A stretch of 8,112 bases of DNA from Gammaproteobacteria bacterium (GCA_014762485.1 JABURU010000225.1:1-8112); one strand, 5' to 3'. Shown: positions 1 through 5,918, counted from the first letter of the stretch. Translations and numbers: made by a program. Notes: generated by a model from the sequence alone, not told the origin.

Positions 1-63
1 GGGGGGCGAGGGGGGTCGAGACCTCGCTAGTCGGCGGCAGCGTCAGAGGTGTATAAGGGACAG
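1..63 (+). other. Sequencing adapter contamination (Nextera read-1 adapter plus poly-G)
   Basis: Bases 31-63 match the 33-nt Illumina Nextera read-1 adapter (the i5-side primer site followed by the 19-bp Tn5 mosaic end) at 30 of 33 positions. The three differences, at 34, 48 and 58, are all changes to G. Bases 1-30 are dominated by G runs, as expected from low-signal cycles on two-colour Illumina chemistry, and contain a poor remnant of adapter/index sequence. The mosaic end finishes exactly at 63, so organism sequence begins at about 64. This is a library artefact left on the contig end, not a native transposon end. No promoter or start codon should be read from it. Confidence 0.95.
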
Positions 64-66
64 ATT

Positions 67-414
67 ATGTCCTATACCGAAAAGTTTCAAAATTTGGCTG
101 ATGCGGCTCGAGCCCGTGTTGAAGAAGTGCAACCTTCAGAAGTGGATGCCCTGATGGCAGCAGGTGCGATTGCACTGGATATTCGTGACAAGGAAGAGCA
201 CGATGTCGATCACATTGCGGGCTCAGAACATATCAGCCGTGGAAAGCTGGAAATGAATGTAGAAGGTATTATCCCTGATCTAGACACGACCATTCTGTGT
301 TACTGCAATGCCTACAACCGTGGTGCCCTTTCCGCTGCAACCTTAAAAGATATGGGCTATAAAAATGCCCGTTTCATCGCCGGGGGCTTGCTGGATTACC
401 GTAAGTTGTCATAA
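67..414 (+). CDS. Single-domain rhodanese-like sulfurtransferase
   Basis: A 115-aa cytoplasmic protein without signal peptide, the usual size of a lone rhodanese domain. Rhodaneses pass sulfane sulfur through a cysteine persulfide. The family pattern is visible: a helix then LDIRDKEEHDVDHIAGSEHI (residues 38-57, the substrate-side Asp/Arg strand and the H-I-x-G-S/A-x-H-I turn), the SRGKLE motif at 58-62 and the active-site loop YCNAYNRG (79-86) with catalytic Cys80 and loop Arg85. Cys78 lies two residues before it. The C-terminal GY..A.F..GG signature is at 97-107. ATG 67 is used because the open frame further left (a GTG at 49) lies in adapter sequence. The true upstream region is missing, so a longer native N-terminus cannot be excluded. 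The natural acceptor is unknown. Confidence 0.88.
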   Translation: MSYTEKFQNLADAARARVEEVQPSEVDALMAAGAIALDIRDKEEHDVDHIAGSEHISRGKLEMNVEGIIPDLDTTILCYCNAYNRGALSAATLKDMGYKNARFIAGGLLDYRKLS

Positions 415-729
415 CCGTTCGGAGTCCGTTCAGAGAGTAAAGGCTTATAGGGAATAAGTCTTTACTCTCTGCTTCAAACAATAACCCCACTGTTATACAG
501 TAGAAAAGTTAATAATCCTGAGCTTCACACTTGGGGTACAACACGTCTATCACTCCTTATTCAATACTTCCTTATAGTATATATTTCCTCTGAGATGAGC
601 AGATGGTATAGCATGTCATTTTCTTTCTTTGGCCGGAGAAGAAAATGGCGATTATCTCGGTTCATCCCTTTATATTTCTGGCTTCCTGTTTTATCGCACT
701 TAATATGAGAATCCTCTCCTTAAAAGAAG
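415..729. other. Gene-poor spacer with one marginal small ORF
   Basis: Apart from the hairpin at 431-471 no convincing gene is seen. The only candidate is a 41-codon frame on the plus strand (ATG 645 to TAA 768-770) with a GGAGAAG ribosome-binding-site-like stretch 3 nt before the ATG, which is too close to be ideal. It encodes a short hydrophobic N-terminal segment followed by a charged tail, is not recognised, and overlaps the start of the degenerate receiver-domain sequence in another frame. It is more likely chance or decayed sequence than a working gene. Confidence 0.4.
431..471 (+). terminator. Long stem-loop after the rhodanese gene
   Basis: A 17-bp stem (431-447 with 455-471; one G-T wobble at 443/459, otherwise perfect) closes a 7-nt loop, 17 nt after the rhodanese stop. 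The arms are AT-rich at the loop and mixed at the base, and no T-run follows on either strand. It is therefore not a textbook intrinsic terminator. Its position suggests a 3'-end-forming or mRNA-stabilising hairpin. Confidence 0.5.
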
Positions 730-1104
730 TTGAAAAAGGCATATGTCGATATAGAGATATCACTGGATAATGGTTCAAATATTCTGGTAGTAGATGATGA
801 AACCATGCTTGCCTGACATATTTCGGAGCGGGTCAAGTCACAAGGCTATAATGCCACTACAGTTAACGACAGCATTAAAGCCCTGGCACTATTTCAACAA
901 AACTCGGGCAAGCTCTCAGTAATCATTACAGATCAAACAATGCCAAAAATGACTGGTGTAGCGCTAATCGAAAAGATAAGAGAGATTCAGCCGGAGTTCC
1001 CGGCCATCATGTACTCGGGCTATAGTAATAAAATTGATGCCAACAGCGCCGCCGAACTCAATATATCCTACTTCAACAAGCCCGTTAATGTAGATAAGTT
1101 GTGA
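730..1104 (+). pseudogene. Broken response-regulator receiver domain (probable tail of a hybrid histidine kinase)
   Basis: One plus-strand frame reads as a nearly complete REC phosphoacceptor domain. It has NILVVDDE (778-801, acidic pocket), VIITDQTMPKMTG (919-957, phosphoacceptor Asp codon 931-933), MYSGYS (the Thr/Ser position) and FNKPVNVDKL (1072-1101, conserved Lys codon 1078-1080). The frame is broken by TGA at 814-816, between beta1 and the end of helix 1, and by TGA at 1102-1104 in the last helix, after which the REC-like frame continues as LKVLEL. Both could be CGA-to-TGA changes. Upstream of beta1 the residues KKAYVDIEISLDNGS resemble the linker between a kinase ATPase domain and a C-terminal REC, but no kinase sequence and no start codon with a ribosome-binding site are present. 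All phosphorelay residues survive, so the decay is probably recent. The second TGA could be a genuine stop. Confidence 0.8.
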
Positions 1105-1148
1105 CTGAAGGTATTAGAGTTACATGATTCCGCTAAGCAATCTGTTTA

Positions 1149-2012
1149 TCAAGCGTTTCGGCGATTAAACAGGGCTACCGATATAAAACCAATGATATAC
1201 ATTGCCAGTCCATAGAACATGGCCGCCAATGTCATCTCTGGGATCTTGAGAATACTGGCCGTAACCAACAGTGCCAGTGCGGCATTCTGAATTCCCACCT
1301 CCATAGAGATGCTCTTCACCTGGGCGGGTGTCGTCGCCGTAAGCCGCGCAATCAAATAGCCGCCGCCATAAGCAAGTATCGCTAATAATAAAATGGCCGG
1401 GGCAATAATCGCCGTATAATCACGCAAGATATCAAGGTGCTTGATGATTAACGCAATAATAATCAATACCAGGAATACAAGGGCAAACGTCGCCACTGGC
1501 TTCTGCAACTTACTGGCTAGTGTTGGATAATAGTGTTTAATGATCATACCTATAATGATAGGAATGATGGTTACCGAGAATAGATCAATAAATACCTTTA
1601 CCACATCTAACTCGATGTTTTGTGCCGCATCGATGTTGTTAAGGATAATAGAAGCCGCTAAAGGCAACCAGAAAGGTGCTAAAAGACTGGTGATTGCCGT
1701 CAGGGTTACCGACAGGGCCAGATCGCCCTTGGCAAACAAGGTAAACAGGTTTGAGGTGCTACTGCCTGGAGCCAGGGTAATGATGACAAAACCCGCACCG
1801 ATCAATGCCGATGGAAAATCAAATATCACCAGGCCAATCAGAACCCCAACCAACGGCAAATACAACATTTGCGCAGCCAGGCCAGCAAATACAGGACGCG
1901 GGCGCTCCACCAATAGGTGAAAATCTCGAATCGCCAGCCCTAGTCCAATACCAAACATGGTAATCGCCAGGCAAAGTGGCAAAATAACGGTAGTGACTAA
2001 TGAATCTTCCAT
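1149..2012 (-). CDS. Bile acid:sodium symporter (BASS) family transporter
   Basis: A 287-aa integral inner-membrane protein made almost wholly of hydrophobic segments, the expected 9-10 helices and normal length for bacterial BASS proteins. These couple Na+ entry to uptake of organic anions; the substrate here cannot be read from sequence. Two family signatures are clear: APGSSTSNLFTLFAKGDLAL (81-100), the first crossover region, and ISMEVGIQNAALA (235-247), the second. By analogy with the bacterial ASBT homologue, Q48, S87/N88, E238 and Q242 would be the sodium-site residues, all present. The ATG at 2010-2012 gives the usual N-terminus but has no good Shine-Dalgarno sequence; the predicted leader is only about 14 nt. 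The gene converges with the degraded receiver domain and is divergent from selD. A role in moving sulfur or selenium compounds is not supported by anything in the sequence. Confidence 0.93.
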   Translation of the reverse strand: MEDSLVTTVILPLCLAITMFGIGLGLAIRDFHLLVERPRPVFAGLAAQMLYLPLVGVLIGLVIFDFPSALIGAGFVIITLAPGSSTSNLFTLFAKGDLALSVTLTAITSLLAPFWLPLAASIILNNIDAAQNIELDVVKVFIDLFSVTIIPIIIGMIIKHYYPTLASKLQKPVATFALVFLVLIIIALIIKHLDILRDYTAIIAPAILLLAILAYGGGYLIARLTATTPAQVKSISMEVGIQNAALALLVTASILKIPEMTLAAMFYGLAMYIIGFISVALFNRRNA

Positions 2013-2032
2013 GCAAAATATAATAATCTATT

Positions 2033-2062
2033 TTTATAGATAAATTCGCCAATAAATGTAAA
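2033..2062 (-). promoter_or_regulatory. Predicted sigma70 promoter of the BASS transporter
   Basis: Read on the minus strand, TTTACA (2057-2062; 5/6 to the -35 consensus), an 18-bp spacer and TATAAA (2033-2038; 5/6 to the -10 consensus). Transcription would begin near 2026, about 14 nt before the ATG. A perfect 10-bp palindrome, GTAAATTTAC at 2058-2067, covers most of the -35 element and could be an operator half or chance in AT-rich DNA. Confidence 0.45.
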
Positions 2063-2244
2063 TTTACCAACTTATTTTAGGGTTATTTTGACCGACAAAT
2101 CAATAACACCGTATCAGACTACCCCATATCATGAGGCGAAATGTCTTTGGGTGGCATAAGTAATCAACAAGCATCATCGTAGTAAAAGATATCCCTGCCT
2201 CACTTTTCCCTCCAGTTGAATGAGAGACATCACTATTATTAGAG

Positions 2245-2250
2245 TATAAT
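2245..2250 (+). promoter_or_regulatory. Predicted -10 element for selD-mnmH
   Basis: A perfect TATAAT 31 nt before the preferred selD start. No good -35 lies at 16-18 bp; the nearest, GAGACA at 2224-2229, is only 15 bp away, so an activator or a weak promoter is possible. Transcription would start near 2257, leaving about 24 nt of leader before GTG 2281, which favours that start over the TTG at 2269. The 2013-2280 spacer holds nothing else recognised. Confidence 0.4.
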
Positions 2251-2280
2251 GGCCGTTTTTAAGCCTTATTGGTCGAATAC

Positions 2281-3321
2281 GTGTCGAAAGTAAAACTTAC
2301 CGAATATAGCCATGGAGCCGGTTGTGGCTGCAAAATTGCCCCCGGTGTATTAGAAAAAATCCTCGAAACATCCACTGCCCCATTTGATGCACCCCAGTTA
2401 CTGGTTGGAAATGAGACCAAGGACGACGCGGCCGTTTACGATCTGGGCAATGGCAGCTCGGTTATCAGTACAACAGACTTTTTTATGCCCATCGTCGACG
2501 ATCCCTTTGAGTTTGGGCAGATCGCTGCCACCAACGCCATTAGTGATATCTACGCGATGGGCGGTAAACCGTTAATGGCCATTGCCATATTTGGCTGGCC
2601 GATCAAGAAACTAAGCCCCGACATCGCCGCCCAGGTTATTGAAGGTGGACGCCATGCCTGTAAGCTGGCCGGCATTCCCCTGGCAGGGGGACATTCTATT
2701 GATGCCCCCGAGCCCATCTTTGGTCTGGCCGTCACCGGCCAGATCGAAAACGCGCGTATAAAACGTAACGATCAGGCCACGGCCAACTGTCAGCTGTTTC
2801 TCACCAAGCCACTAGGTATCGGCATATTAACCACCGCGGTAAAGAAAAATCTGCTCAAAGAGGAACACGCGCGCATCGCACCGGATACTATGTGCCAGTT
2901 AAACAAACCCGGTACAGAATTCGCCAGCTTACCCTATGTCACCGCTATGACCGATGTCACCGGCTTTGGCCTGATGGGTCACCTGACAGAAATTTGTGAA
3001 GGCAGTGGTGTACAGGCTATCGTCAATTACGACGCCGTGCCCAAGCTGGACGAAATAGAAAACTATATTACCCTGGGCTGCTCACCGGGTGGTGCACAGC
3101 GCAACTTCGATAGCTATGGTGACAAACTGAGTGAGATGACAGAGACGCAGAAGAAAATCCTCTGTGATCCACAAACATCCGGAGGTTTACTTGTCGCCGT
3201 TCAAAATGAACATACAGATGACTTCATAAAAATCGCGCAAACACTAGATCTGGAATTGCAACCATTCGGCGAACTGGTTTCTGCCGATGACGCCCAGACA
3301 ACCTTAATAAATATTATCTAA
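2281..3321 (+). CDS. selD: Selenide, water dikinase (selenophosphate synthetase)
   Basis: Makes selenophosphate from selenide and ATP, giving AMP and phosphate; it is the selenium donor for selenocysteine and for 2-selenouridine in tRNA. The 346-aa product is the length of E. coli SelD (347). The Gly-rich N-terminal loop YSHGAGCGCKIAP carries Cys15 and Lys18, matching E. coli Cys17 and Lys20. The active Cys is encoded by TGT, so this is the Cys and not the Sec form. Metal/ATP-binding acidic residues are in place: KDDAAVYDLG (Asp49), TTDFFMP (Asp66), NAISDIYAMGG (Asn85, Asp89), and TDVTGFGLMGH (Asp225); GGHSIDAPEPIFGLAVTG is also intact. GTG 2281 gives the family N-terminus (MSKVKLTEYSHG). An in-frame TTG at 2269 would add only four residues and neither has a strong ribosome-binding site. 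First gene of an operon with mnmH, 5 nt apart. Confidence 0.97.
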   Translation: MSKVKLTEYSHGAGCGCKIAPGVLEKILETSTAPFDAPQLLVGNETKDDAAVYDLGNGSSVISTTDFFMPIVDDPFEFGQIAATNAISDIYAMGGKPLMAIAIFGWPIKKLSPDIAAQVIEGGRHACKLAGIPLAGGHSIDAPEPIFGLAVTGQIENARIKRNDQATANCQLFLTKPLGIGILTTAVKKNLLKEEHARIAPDTMCQLNKPGTEFASLPYVTAMTDVTGFGLMGHLTEICEGSGVQAIVNYDAVPKLDEIENYITLGCSPGGAQRNFDSYGDKLSEMTETQKKILCDPQTSGGLLVAVQNEHTDDFIKIAQTLDLELQPFGELVSADDAQTTLINII

Positions 3322-3326
3322 GTACT

Positions 3327-4448
3327 ATGAAGCCTTCAGAGACAGTGGAACTGCCGCAAATCGACGATTATCGCTCACTATTCCTGAACGATACACCGTT
3401 ACTGGATGTACGCGCACCGGTAGAATTTAATCAGGGCGCCTTCCCCTTTGCGGAAAATTTTCCATTGATGAATGATCAGGAGCGTACCGATGTCGGCATA
3501 TGCTACAAACAACATGGCCAGGATGAAGCCATCAAGCTCGGGCATAAACTGGTACAGGGTGAGGTAAAATCAGAGCGGGTTAACCACTGGCAAAACTTCT
3601 TTACTCAATATCCCCACGGCATACTTTACTGCTTTCGTGGTGGCATGCGCTCAAAGATATCGCAACAATGGATTTATGAACACACCGGCATCGTCTATCC
3701 ACGAGTGAAAGGTGGCTATAAAGCCATGCGCCGTTTTCTGATTGATGAGCTGGAAGCATCAACGCAACAAATAAAGCCTATCATCCTTAGTGGACGTACC
3801 GGATCAGGTAAAACCATATTCCTGAAAAAAATAAAGCAACAAATCGATCTGGAAGGCCTGTTCCATCATCGAGGCTCTGTGTTTGGCAAACATGTCACAC
3901 CGCAGCCTACGCAAATTGATATCGAAAACAAGCTATCTATCGAGATGCTAAAACACCTGTACCAGGGACAAAATCATATAGTACTCGAAGACGAAAGCGG
4001 TAATATCGGCTCGCGCCAAATCCCGGAGAATCTGTTCGAAAAGATGAAGCGCTCCCCAGTGGTCCAGCTAGATGTCGGCATCGAAGAACGTATTAACATT
4101 ACTTTTCAGGAATACATTATCGAAGACCTGGCAGAACATCAGGCATATTACGGTGAAGAGCAAGGTTTTGAAGCCTGGGCCGAGCAATTACACGCGGCTA
4201 TCGACCGAATCCAGCGACGCCTTGGTGGTGTTCGTCATAAAGAACTGAAAGCACTGCTAACTCGAGCCATACAACAACATCGCTCTGGTAATACCGAAGT
4301 ACACAAAGACTGGATTAACCTGTTGCTAACCGACTATTACGATCCGATGTATGACTACCAGTTGAGTAAAAAACAGGACCGCCTGGTATTCAAGGGTAAT
4401 AATGCTGAAGTGCTTGACTACCTGGTCAGTGAATACCAGGTAAGCTAA
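3327..4448 (+). CDS. mnmH: tRNA 2-selenouridine synthase
   Basis: Also called SelU or YbbB. Replaces the sulfur of (m)nm5s2U at position 34 of tRNA-Lys, -Glu and -Gln with selenium from selenophosphate, through a geranylated intermediate in the known enzyme. The 373-aa protein (E. coli 364) has an N-terminal rhodanese domain (about 15-135) with LLDVRAPVEF at 25-34 and the active-site loop YCFRGGMRS (101-109, Cys102 equivalent to E. coli Cys97). A P-loop domain follows, with Walker A GRTGSGKT (156-163), a Walker B-like IVLEDES (218-224) and the ESGNIGSRQIP segment at 223-233. ATG 3327 follows the selD stop by 5 nt without a clear Shine-Dalgarno sequence, so translation is probably coupled to selD. 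Since selA, selB and tRNA-Sec are not in view, this operon may serve only tRNA selenation. Confidence 0.96.
   Translation: MKPSETVELPQIDDYRSLFLNDTPLLDVRAPVEFNQGAFPFAENFPLMNDQERTDVGICYKQHGQDEAIKLGHKLVQGEVKSERVNHWQNFFTQYPHGILYCFRGGMRSKISQQWIYEHTGIVYPRVKGGYKAMRRFLIDELEASTQQIKPIILSGRTGSGKTIFLKKIKQQIDLEGLFHHRGSVFGKHVTPQPTQIDIENKLSIEMLKHLYQGQNHIVLEDESGNIGSRQIPENLFEKMKRSPVVQLDVGIEERINITFQEYIIEDLAEHQAYYGEEQGFEAWAEQLHAAIDRIQRRLGGVRHKELKALLTRAIQQHRSGNTEVHKDWINLLLTDYYDPMYDYQLSKKQDRLVFKGNNAEVLDYLVSEYQVS
4382..4442 (+). promoter_or_regulatory. Overlapping alternative hairpins at the 3' end of mnmH
   Basis: Two hairpins compete for one right arm. Arm A (4382-4391, CCTGGTATTC) is a perfect 10-bp inverted repeat of 4431-4440. 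Arm B (4419-4426, TACCTGGT) is a perfect 8-bp inverted repeat of 4435-4442 with an 8-nt loop. The right arm ends four bases before the mnmH stop codon. The compact hairpin is not followed directly by a T-run (a short T5 occurs near 4464-4468), so it is not a standard intrinsic terminator. It may be a 3'-end structure or chance within coding sequence. Confidence 0.35.
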
Positions 4449-4566
4449 ATAACGCCAGGCCATATTTTTGCATTATCACCTGCCCCACTTTCTGGTTTTC
4501 AAAAAGTGCAATAATACGACGCTAGATAGACCGTCAAATGAAAAGTACTATGAAAGGAAAAAAATA

Positions 4567-4624
4567 GGGCCAGAGCAATTACAATAATGTTGGAGGAGGG
4601 TTAACATCATTTTCCCTCTGGCCC
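4567..4624 (-). terminator. Intrinsic terminator of the small minus-strand gene, with C-rich apical loop
   Basis: On the minus strand a perfect 9-bp basal stem (GGGCCAGAG with CTCTGGCCC; plus coordinates 4616-4624 and 4567-4575) is followed by TA and then seven Ts (4558-4564), a classic intrinsic terminator for transcription arriving from the gene ending at 4656. Inside it a second 9-bp stem (4583-4591 with 4603-4611, one wobble) is separated by a 7/4-nt internal loop and capped by an 11-nt loop that reads AACCCUCCUCC in the minus-strand RNA. The remaining spacer sequence, 4449-4566 and 4625-4655, holds no other recognised feature. Confidence 0.75.
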
Positions 4625-4655
4625 GTTCAGGAAGTGAAGAACTATAACTCAGTGC

Positions 4656-4844
4656 CTAGTGATGTTTCACCGGCGCCGGGGCATGAAAGACAGTATGAAA
4701 TGCATGTGAGAAGTGGCCTGCCGCACGAAGAAACCAACCAAAAATGGCTTCACTGCGCATCTGCTTCGCTCTGAGTACATAATACTCAGTATCCACATTG
4801 CCGAATTCGTCAACAACGATCTCGCTACTATCTACCTTATTCAT
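4656..4844 (-). CDS. Small conserved-looking protein with His-rich amphipathic C-terminus
   Basis: A 62-aa protein, function not recognised. The N-terminal third is acidic (VDSSEIVVDEFGNVDTEYYV), followed by a basic helix-like stretch RAKQMRSEA (25-33) and an aromatic amphipathic segment IFGWFLRAAGHFSHAFHTVFH (34-54). His44, 47, 50, 54, 61 and 62 give an H-x2-H-x2-H-x3-H array that would lie largely on one helix face, as in metal- or heme-binding or membrane-associating helices. There is no signal peptide. Start: ATG 4844 has AAGGA nine bases upstream; the in-frame GTG at 4850 would sit only three bases from it. That ribosome-binding site, the upstream promoter and the downstream intrinsic terminator together support a real monocistronic gene, divergent from and probably controlled by the neighbouring LysR regulator. 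Confidence 0.75.
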   Translation of the reverse strand: MNKVDSSEIVVDEFGNVDTEYYVLRAKQMRSEAIFGWFLRAAGHFSHAFHTVFHAPAPVKHH

Positions 4845-4922
4845 GGCCACAGTTCCTTCGTGTCTGAAATTTCAGGAGGAGTAAACAGTTGCAAAGCAGC
4901 GTTACTGCTTAATCTGCGGACA

Positions 4923-4951
4923 ATTTTATGGGTTTGCTCTGTACTGGACAA
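4923..4951 (-). promoter_or_regulatory. Predicted promoter of the small His-rich gene
   Basis: Minus-strand TTGTCC (4946-4951; 4/6), exactly 17 bp, then TAAAAT (4923-4928; 5/6). Transcription would start near 4916, giving a leader of about 70 nt. The leader contains CUCCUCC (complement of 4875-4881) and a perfect 12-bp palindrome CTGAAATTTCAG (4864-4875) just ahead of the AAGGA site. Confidence 0.55.
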
Positions 4952-4953
4952 AC
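4932..4953. promoter_or_regulatory. Candidate operator dyad in the divergent promoter region
   Basis: A 22-bp imperfect palindrome, GTTTG (4932-4936) and CAAAC (4949-4953) around a central GTAC (4941-4944), symmetric at 16 of 22 positions. It covers the -35 elements of both divergent promoters, where LysR-type regulators commonly bind. The symmetry centre gives even spacing, so it is not a strict T-N11-A box. Confidence 0.45.
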
Positions 4954-4974
4954 GATCAATTTTCACCGTATAGT
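4945..4974 (+). promoter_or_regulatory. Predicted promoter of the LysR-type regulator gene
   Basis: TGGACA (4945-4950; 5/6) and TATAGT (4969-4974; 5/6) with an 18-bp spacer. Transcription would begin near 4981, about 25 nt before the proposed AUU start at 5006. Its -35 overlaps the -35 of the divergent small gene, so binding of polymerase at the two promoters is probably mutually exclusive. Confidence 0.55.
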
Positions 4975-4993
4975 TGAAAAAAACTAATCTATA

Positions 4994-5008
4994 GAGGCAC
5001 TGACTATT
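4994..5008 (+). promoter_or_regulatory. Ribosome-binding site and AUU start of the LysR gene
   Basis: GAGG at 4994-4997, eight-base spacer, ATT at 5006-5008. A CTG at 5000 is in frame but only two bases from GAGG, and the frame closes at TAA 4985-4987. The spacing and the family N-terminus together choose AUU. Confidence 0.6.
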
Positions 5009-5902
5009 AAACGTCTCCCTCCCCTAAGAACCTTGAAAAGCTTTGAAGCGGCAGCCCGAAATGGCAGCTTTCAGAAGGCATCCGAGGAGCTATTTGTTAC
5101 TCCTTCGGCGATTAGCCATCAAATCAAAGCGCTAGAGCTATTTCTCGGCCTCGAACTATTCCGCCGTCATAAACGCCGCGTAGAGCTAACCTCCGCGGGC
5201 AAAGAGTACCTGCAGTCCGTACAAATAGCCTTCAAAGAGCTGGAGCGTTCCACGCAAAAGCTCATCAGTGCCCATACTTCCGGAGAGCTCACCCTGGCCG
5301 TCGCTCCCGCGTTCCTAACGCGCTGGCTACTACCGCGTATCGGTCATTTCAACGAACAGTACCCGGACATCGAGAGCCACCTTCTCTCACACAACGGCCT
5401 GGTTGACTTTGATCGAGATAATATCGATATGGCGGTCTATTTTGGCCATGGTGACTGGCCGGGAGTCGAGACACATTTTCTCAAACGCTCCGAGTTAATT
5501 CCGGTCTGCCACCCAGACCTGTTAGCAGAAAAGCCTATCAACAAACCAGAGGATCTAACCCAGTTTCCACTGCTACATGTCGTCAAACGTAAAGATGAAT
5601 GGCGCTCCTGGTTCGAAGAAGCCGGAGCCGAATATAAAGAATCGAAAAAAGGCCTTTATCTCTCCAGTGGTCTGCTCACCGCCGATGCTGCCACCAAAGG
5701 CCTGGGTATTGCCTTGGCCGATGTCAACCTCATCAGCGATGAGATCAACAGCGGGCAGCTCGTCGTTGCGCTAGACATTCCCCTACCCCTGTCAAAATCC
5801 TTCTACCTGGTCTACCAAAAGAATCGTGCCGCCACCTACTCGATGATGGTGTTCCGTGAATGGATCATGCAGGAGATGTCGAAGGATGCGCTATCTAAAT
5901 AG
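5006..5902 (+). CDS. LysR-family transcriptional regulator, GcvA-like
   Basis: A 298-aa DNA-binding regulator of normal LysR length. The winged helix-turn-helix is at about 4-63, with SFQKASEELFVTPSAISHQI (21-40) as the HTH and LELFRRHKRRVELTSAG as the wing. A linker helix and a two-lobed periplasmic-binding-protein-like effector domain (about 93-290) follow. Sequence type resembles GcvA, but the regulated genes and ligand are unknown. Start: the first ATG/GTG/TTG in frame is TTG 5033, which would remove RLPPLRTL, part of helix 1 conserved in GcvA-like proteins, and has no good ribosome-binding site. The ATT at 5006 lies eight bases after GAGG (4994-4997) and yields the typical N-terminus MKRLPPLRTLKSFEAAARNG. 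An AUU start is therefore proposed; a sequencing error of ATG is the alternative. It is divergent from the small His-rich gene and convergent with the outer-membrane gene, 16 bp between stops. Confidence 0.93.
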   Translation: MKRLPPLRTLKSFEAAARNGSFQKASEELFVTPSAISHQIKALELFLGLELFRRHKRRVELTSAGKEYLQSVQIAFKELERSTQKLISAHTSGELTLAVAPAFLTRWLLPRIGHFNEQYPDIESHLLSHNGLVDFDRDNIDMAVYFGHGDWPGVETHFLKRSELIPVCHPDLLAEKPINKPEDLTQFPLLHVVKRKDEWRSWFEEAGAEYKESKKGLYLSSGLLTADAATKGLGIALADVNLISDEINSGQLVVALDIPLPLSKSFYLVYQKNRAATYSMMVFREWIMQEMSKDALSK

Positions 5903-5918
5903 CCAGCATGAATGCCAT

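Noticed and set aside
45..63. Tn5 mosaic end as a real transposon boundary
   Set aside because: It is joined to the Nextera primer sequence and poly-G, which only occurs in sequencing libraries.
814..816. TGA in the receiver domain read as selenocysteine, given selD nearby
   Set aside because: No selA/selB/tRNA-Sec in view, no clear bacterial SECIS hairpin directly after the TGA, the position in REC domains is not a redox site, and a second TGA and lack of a start point to decay.
2269..2280. TTG 2269 as selD start
   Set aside because: Adds four residues not typical of SelD and would leave only about 12 nt of leader after the TATAAT; GTG 2281 fits the family better.
4713..4973. Plus-strand open frame overlapping the small His-rich gene
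   Set aside because: No ribosome-binding site, no recognisable product, and it runs across the divergent promoter region; the minus strand has promoter, ribosome-binding site and terminator.
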